A DNA stretch of 64,000 nucleotides from Croceimicrobium sp965228705 (lineage in GTDB: Bacteria; Bacteroidota; Bacteroidia; Flavobacteriales; Schleiferiaceae). The translations under genes and the position numbers were made by a program. The DNA lies in assembly GCF_965228705.1 (NCBI RefSeq), contig NZ_OZ245832.1, forward strand, positions 3,720,001 through 3,784,000, written 5' to 3'. The notes beneath the pieces were generated by a model. It saw only the letters and a program-made list of their open reading frames with translations. It was not told where the DNA came from and ran no database searches. Positions 61,801 through 64,000 of this stretch are shown here, piece after piece. Positions within the stretch are counted from its first letter, which is position 1; each line of letters starts with the position of its first letter.

Positions 61801-63549
61801 TAAGGGGCCTAACCAGTAGGTATAGGTTCCATTGCTACAGGAGTCTCTTAGATAAACTTCATAAGCGGTGTTTGAACTAAGATTGGAAATCACATAGCTA
61901 CCACTATTGTTATTGATCGAATCCCCGTTTGTGTTGGGATCAAAGCCGGCAGGACCCCATTTAATTTGACTGTGGATACCCATTCCTGGAGTCCAGTTTA
62001 AAACAGCACTATTTGTAGTGATGGCACTAAGGCTAATGCTGTTAAAAGAAGGAGGGCTACAGGCTGGTACCTGCTCATAATTGAAATCATCGATGTAAAT
62101 GTTTCCATAGGAAGCACTGCTCTTACTCAAAACAATGGCGATATAGGAATCGTTGCCATTATAGCCATTGCTGGTGCTGATTTCACTGATGTACTCTGTA
62201 TAGCTTGGAAAGTCACGGGTTGGACTGCTGCTCGGGATAAAGATGCTGTCCAGTTGCTGGAAGCTTCCGGGGTTTAAAGGATTGTCTACAGTGCCAATAA
62301 GGAAGGAGGCATCTCCTCCAGTAGCAGCAGCCATAAAGCGAATCTGTTTATCAGCGAGATTCAGATCCGAAAAAGCAGGGCTAATCAACATAGTGCGGTG
62401 ATTAGCATTGGTACTTCCGCTAAGGAGAAATTCTAGATGTTGAGTTCCACTAAAGGCGCTGCTGCCGTTATTGTAAGACTTTACTTGCGTTCTGTTTCCA
62501 CCATTTCCTACTAAGCTCGGCGTCCAACAGGTGGGCTTATCATTGAGTGCTTCGTTTTCAAAGTTATTGAAGTAGGGAGCCTGAAAAGGATTGCAACCAG
62601 TGCTGAAATAAAAGGCCAGGCTGGAATCGGAAAGGCTATTGCCACAGTCGCGGAAAATGTAGAGCTCATATTCCGTATTAGGCTGGAGGGGGTGAATGGT
62701 AGCTGGGGCTGTACTTAATAACGAGTCTCCCGTGCTGGTAACGGTACCTTGATTATAACCACGTGGTCCCCAGTAAAATCGAAAGTTACCGGAATTGTCA
62801 TTGAAGTCAATACCCACGCTGGTGTCTCCGATCGAAACCAAAAAGGGGTTGGTTACTTTTTGGCAAGGAGGAATGGTATCGTACTCCACGTCGTCAATAA
62901 AGAGGGTGGTAAAGGTGCTTTGGTTTCCATGTAAGAAGGCCAGGTGACTATCTTGCAGGTTGTATCCATTGGCCGCAGTTACAGGAATGATGTACTCGCG
63001 GTACTGAGAGGTTTCTGTGAAATGAATGGTGTCGAAGGCTTGGAATGCCGACAGATTACTTTGATTTGGCATCGATCCGATCACCAAAGTTACGCTGGTG
63101 TCATTGGTGCCGGCCATAAAGCGAATTTGCTTTTGCCCAAGAGTGAGGTCCCCAAATTGAGGGGAGATTAGCATCGTGGTGTCGCCAAATTCATTGAAGA
63201 GAACCACATGATTAAAGCCGTTAAAAGGATCGTAGTTTTCTACTTGGGCAGCGGAACCAAAGCCCATGGTATTTACTAAACCGGATTCCCAGCATTGTGG
63301 ACTTTGAAAGAGGGTGTCATTTTCAAAACCAGTGGCGTATCCAATATAATAGGTATTACTGCATGCGGCGGCAGCTTGTTGTATGCTGGAAGCATTTGGA
63401 TGAGCCGGTTTTTTAGTTTCTGTTTCCCCGGCATCTTTCTCCTTCCTCTCCGTAGGAGCTTTACTAAGCTTTAGCTGTACCTGCCAGGTACCCCAGGCGA
63501 GGGTGCTAAGCGTCAGGGATGCAAAAAGCAGGGTGACGATCTTTTTCAT
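58819..63549 (-). CDS. Giant T9SS-secreted multidomain surface protein (Fn3, jelly-roll/MAM, PKD)
   Basis: Secreted surface protein of 1576 residues. A signal peptide (IVTLLFASLTLSTLAWG) is followed by five large modules (choice-of-anchor or jelly-roll type, for example APYFNNFENEALNDKPTCW and APYFEDFENFNIGNTPDCY; one is MAM-like, with APYLENFDGTNWALG and GDCAIDEVSIDEAP). Each is followed by a fibronectin type III-like domain (TSADVSWNGTTGQYEYEYG and similar). Then come a PKD-like domain (YHWDFGNGQLDTG) and a type A sorting domain, MYPNPVESILNIEVPTEMRG to the end. The usual role is adhesion or glycan binding; none is proven. A terminator lies downstream and an AT-rich promoter region of about 215 bp upstream. 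Confidence 0.9.
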   Translation of the reverse strand: MKKIVTLLFASLTLSTLAWGTWQVQLKLSKAPTERKEKDAGETETKKPAHPNASSIQQAAAACSNTYYIGYATGFENDTLFQSPQCWESGLVNTMGFGSAAQVENYDPFNGFNHVVLFNEFGDTTMLISPQFGDLTLGQKQIRFMAGTNDTSVTLVIGSMPNQSNLSAFQAFDTIHFTETSQYREYIIPVTAANGYNLQDSHLAFLHGNQSTFTTLFIDDVEYDTIPPCQKVTNPFLVSIGDTSVGIDFNDNSGNFRFYWGPRGYNQGTVTSTGDSLLSTAPATIHPLQPNTEYELYIFRDCGNSLSDSSLAFYFSTGCNPFQAPYFNNFENEALNDKPTCWTPSLVGNGGNRTQVKSYNNGSSAFSGTQHLEFLLSGSTNANHRTMLISPAFSDLNLADKQIRFMAAATGGDASFLIGTVDNPLNPGSFQQLDSIFIPSSSPTRDFPSYTEYISEISTSNGYNGNDSYIAIVLSKSSASYGNIYIDDFNYEQVPACSPPSFNSISLSAITTNSAVLNWTPGMGIHSQIKWGPAGFDPNTNGDSINNNSGSYVISNLSSNTAYEVYLRDSCSNGTYTYWLGPLSFSTSCTEITAPYLENFDGTNWALGNGFDNAGDTIDNCWWRSPVNGGQYRWTVGNGPSPGFSTGPDQDVSGSGNYIYSHGSFGFSGDSAIIRSPRIDVSNLNQPFLNFAVHRFGSNMPALIVQIDSSGTWRELTRISGSSQNNSASPFQNLGVDISTYPDTTQIRFIIVSNGPNSGDCAIDEVSIDEAPTCPDPVGLAAALQNDSTANLSWSAVGAAGSYEIWFGPQGFYQGTSTTGGTKTTSSNAQKLLDSLSANTFYEFVVRGICGPGDSSNWVGPQRFKTPCNSFSAPYFEDFENFNIGNTPDCYEALLSAAGSIEVTGNQFSSGSQSVQIYNDFFPSDLILVSPNFSDMDLGDKRIRFKARNSSAPSEDLIVGTISNPSDISSFQALDTIHLNTNFNTYTLSFDASTGYNMTDKNFAFKHGVLNSFEPIYIDELHYELIPSCAEPTNLNLVSSTATSADVSWNGTTGQYEYEYGIKGFSIGSGTRVSTSATTATVGLQAANVPNQVFVRSICAPGDTSLWAGPIDISVSPTLCDDFEAYNLGSFDGQSTLFESLSINDVTEISNLQASSGTQSMHVVAFGLDASSTGVPFNAIDSGRIEVSMAVYVPMGNSGFINFFKDYQNSNLAFSLDFFGGTANVLAPNGFGPPNTVGTFNYSTGVWFDVDQIIDFDLDTCYIKINGQDQNIGWSFSQNAFFPPAQLTGLSFVAPGSFGGSNEFFIDDFCITELQDNNCASPFFNQVAFSSCDSVVLEFGDLGDTLLVEYGLSGFNPGSGTFISGTDSLVSLDQLLAKHAYEVYYQNICNGTDSSDWEGPISFQTDSVPLPNAAFTYSIVDSLGMQWIFVNASGSSLSDQYHWDFGNGQLDTGMMTNSSYSQNGPVDVQLIVSNACGSDTLVQSFTVNIGLSHFHIESLSMYPNPVESILNIEVPTEMRGTIRVQLFNSSGQEVWNESLIQNDPILKLPLQSLPQGMYHIRLEGGQQLRQGTLVKH

Positions 63550-63764
63550 GTATAGGGCTTTAGAATTTTAAATCGAAGACCAATTAAGAGTATAGGCTTC
63601 GTTCCCCCTATTTTTTAATATAGACAGAATGTATATGGTTGAATTAAGTATCTGATAACCATGTGTTAAATGGGTAGAGTTACGGAGGGGGGAAGTAGTT
63701 GATGCCCTTTCGAAAAGGAACCTTGAGAAGCACATTAAACCAGTTTAATTCCAGATTGATCGCT

Positions 63765-64000
63765 CTAATTCTTCGGTTTATTCAGTTGATGAGTCATTCG
63801 AAAAGCTAAATCTTTAATGTCTTCTTTTCGAGCAATTACTTCGATCCAATGTTTTGGAATTCCATTATAGCCGTAGTAAATTGCTGCCAGACCACCTGTT
63901 ACCGCAGCAGTAGTGTCAGTATCCTCCCCTAGGTTTACGGCTTGTAAGACGGCTTCCGAATAAGAGCCGGTAGTCAGCAAGCACCAAATGCTGGCTTCCA
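63765..64000 (-). CDS. ADP-ribosylglycohydrolase family protein (C-terminal part, cut by window)
   Basis: The frame is open from the right edge, and only the last 77 or so residues are visible. VNLGEDTDTTAAVTGGLAAIYYG is the family's C-terminal metal-site motif, with the acidic residues of the dinuclear magnesium site in EDTDT. SYSEAVLQAV precedes it in the usual way. Family members remove ADP-ribose from arginine or other acceptors. Substrate and start cannot be given from this fragment. No start codon is claimed; TTG 63980 only begins the visible Met-like position. Confidence 0.85.
   Translation of the reverse strand, partial: EASIWCLLTTGSYSEAVLQAVNLGEDTDTTAAVTGGLAAIYYGYNGIPKHWIEVIARKEDIKDLAFRMTHQLNKPKN

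Noticed and set aside
63550..63764. Small RNA or extra gene between the giant T9SS gene and the ADP-ribosylglycohydrolase
   Set aside because: AT-rich sequence without a convincing hairpin or open frame; most simply the promoter region of the large gene.

Overview
The window reads as chromosome of a marine-type member of the Bacteroidota, most likely Flavobacteriia (Cryomorphaceae/Schleiferiaceae-like). The evidence is type IX secretion (T9SS) C-terminal sorting domains on two secreted proteins, POT, DPP4-type and M1 peptidase proteins typical of the phylum, MbnP with a MauG-like peroxidase, absence of obvious Shine-Dalgarno sequences, and repeated TAnnTTTG boxes (the Bacteroidota -7 promoter element), several only 4-7 nt upstream of start codons. 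I saw no rRNA, tRNA, CRISPR, prophage or transposase gene.

Layout. 1-5841: a symporter-histidine kinase (cut by the left edge), a receiver-only regulator, a propionyl-CoA-synthetase-like enzyme and acetyl-CoA synthetase, i.e. an acetate/propionate activation locus with its own sensor. 6003-8260: a small three-cysteine protein, MbnP and a di-haem peroxidase, a copper-linked set with a strong hairpin at the mbnP/peroxidase junction. 8257-19615: thioesterase, Dps, SIMPL lipoprotein, POT peptide transporter, DPP4-like peptidase, glycolate-oxidase-like flavoprotein, PAS/GAF kinase with receiver, class III aminotransferase and a VTT membrane protein. 19694-26836: surface-glycan genes (O-antigen ligase, two GT2 enzymes, two sulfotransferases, a Wzm/Wzt-type ABC exporter), probably making a sulfated surface polysaccharide. 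26852-35401: a T9SS cargo protein, RecG, a collagen-like lipoprotein, an M1 aminopeptidase and a polyprenyl glycosylphosphotransferase. 35438-41307: minus-strand genes, including five overlapping ones (MATE, BioY, two GT4 glycosyltransferases, CDF), then a Crp-like regulator and a DUF2892 protein.

41308-47762 is the accessory part. Four copies of a composite non-coding repeat surround and split a set of six minus-strand genes for secreted or membrane proteins, mostly unrecognisable. Two of the repeats are 361-362 bp units with inverted ends (TGATACTTTTT/AAAAAGTATCA), as in a MITE-like element. One gene pair in this island looks like a single gene split at an A7 tract.

47784-58734 returns to conserved genes: ArsR-SRPBCC-DoxX, then a compact minus-strand run grpE-dnaJ-natA-natB-mscS-ppx/gppA-sigma54 regulator in which DnaJ lacks one zinc centre and the sigma54 activator lacks its DNA-binding domain, then two tandem membrane-anchored helix-turn-helix proteins. 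58819-63549 is a 1576-residue multidomain T9SS surface protein, and the right edge cuts an ADP-ribosylglycohydrolase gene.

All family assignments come from reading motifs in the translations; no database search was run.
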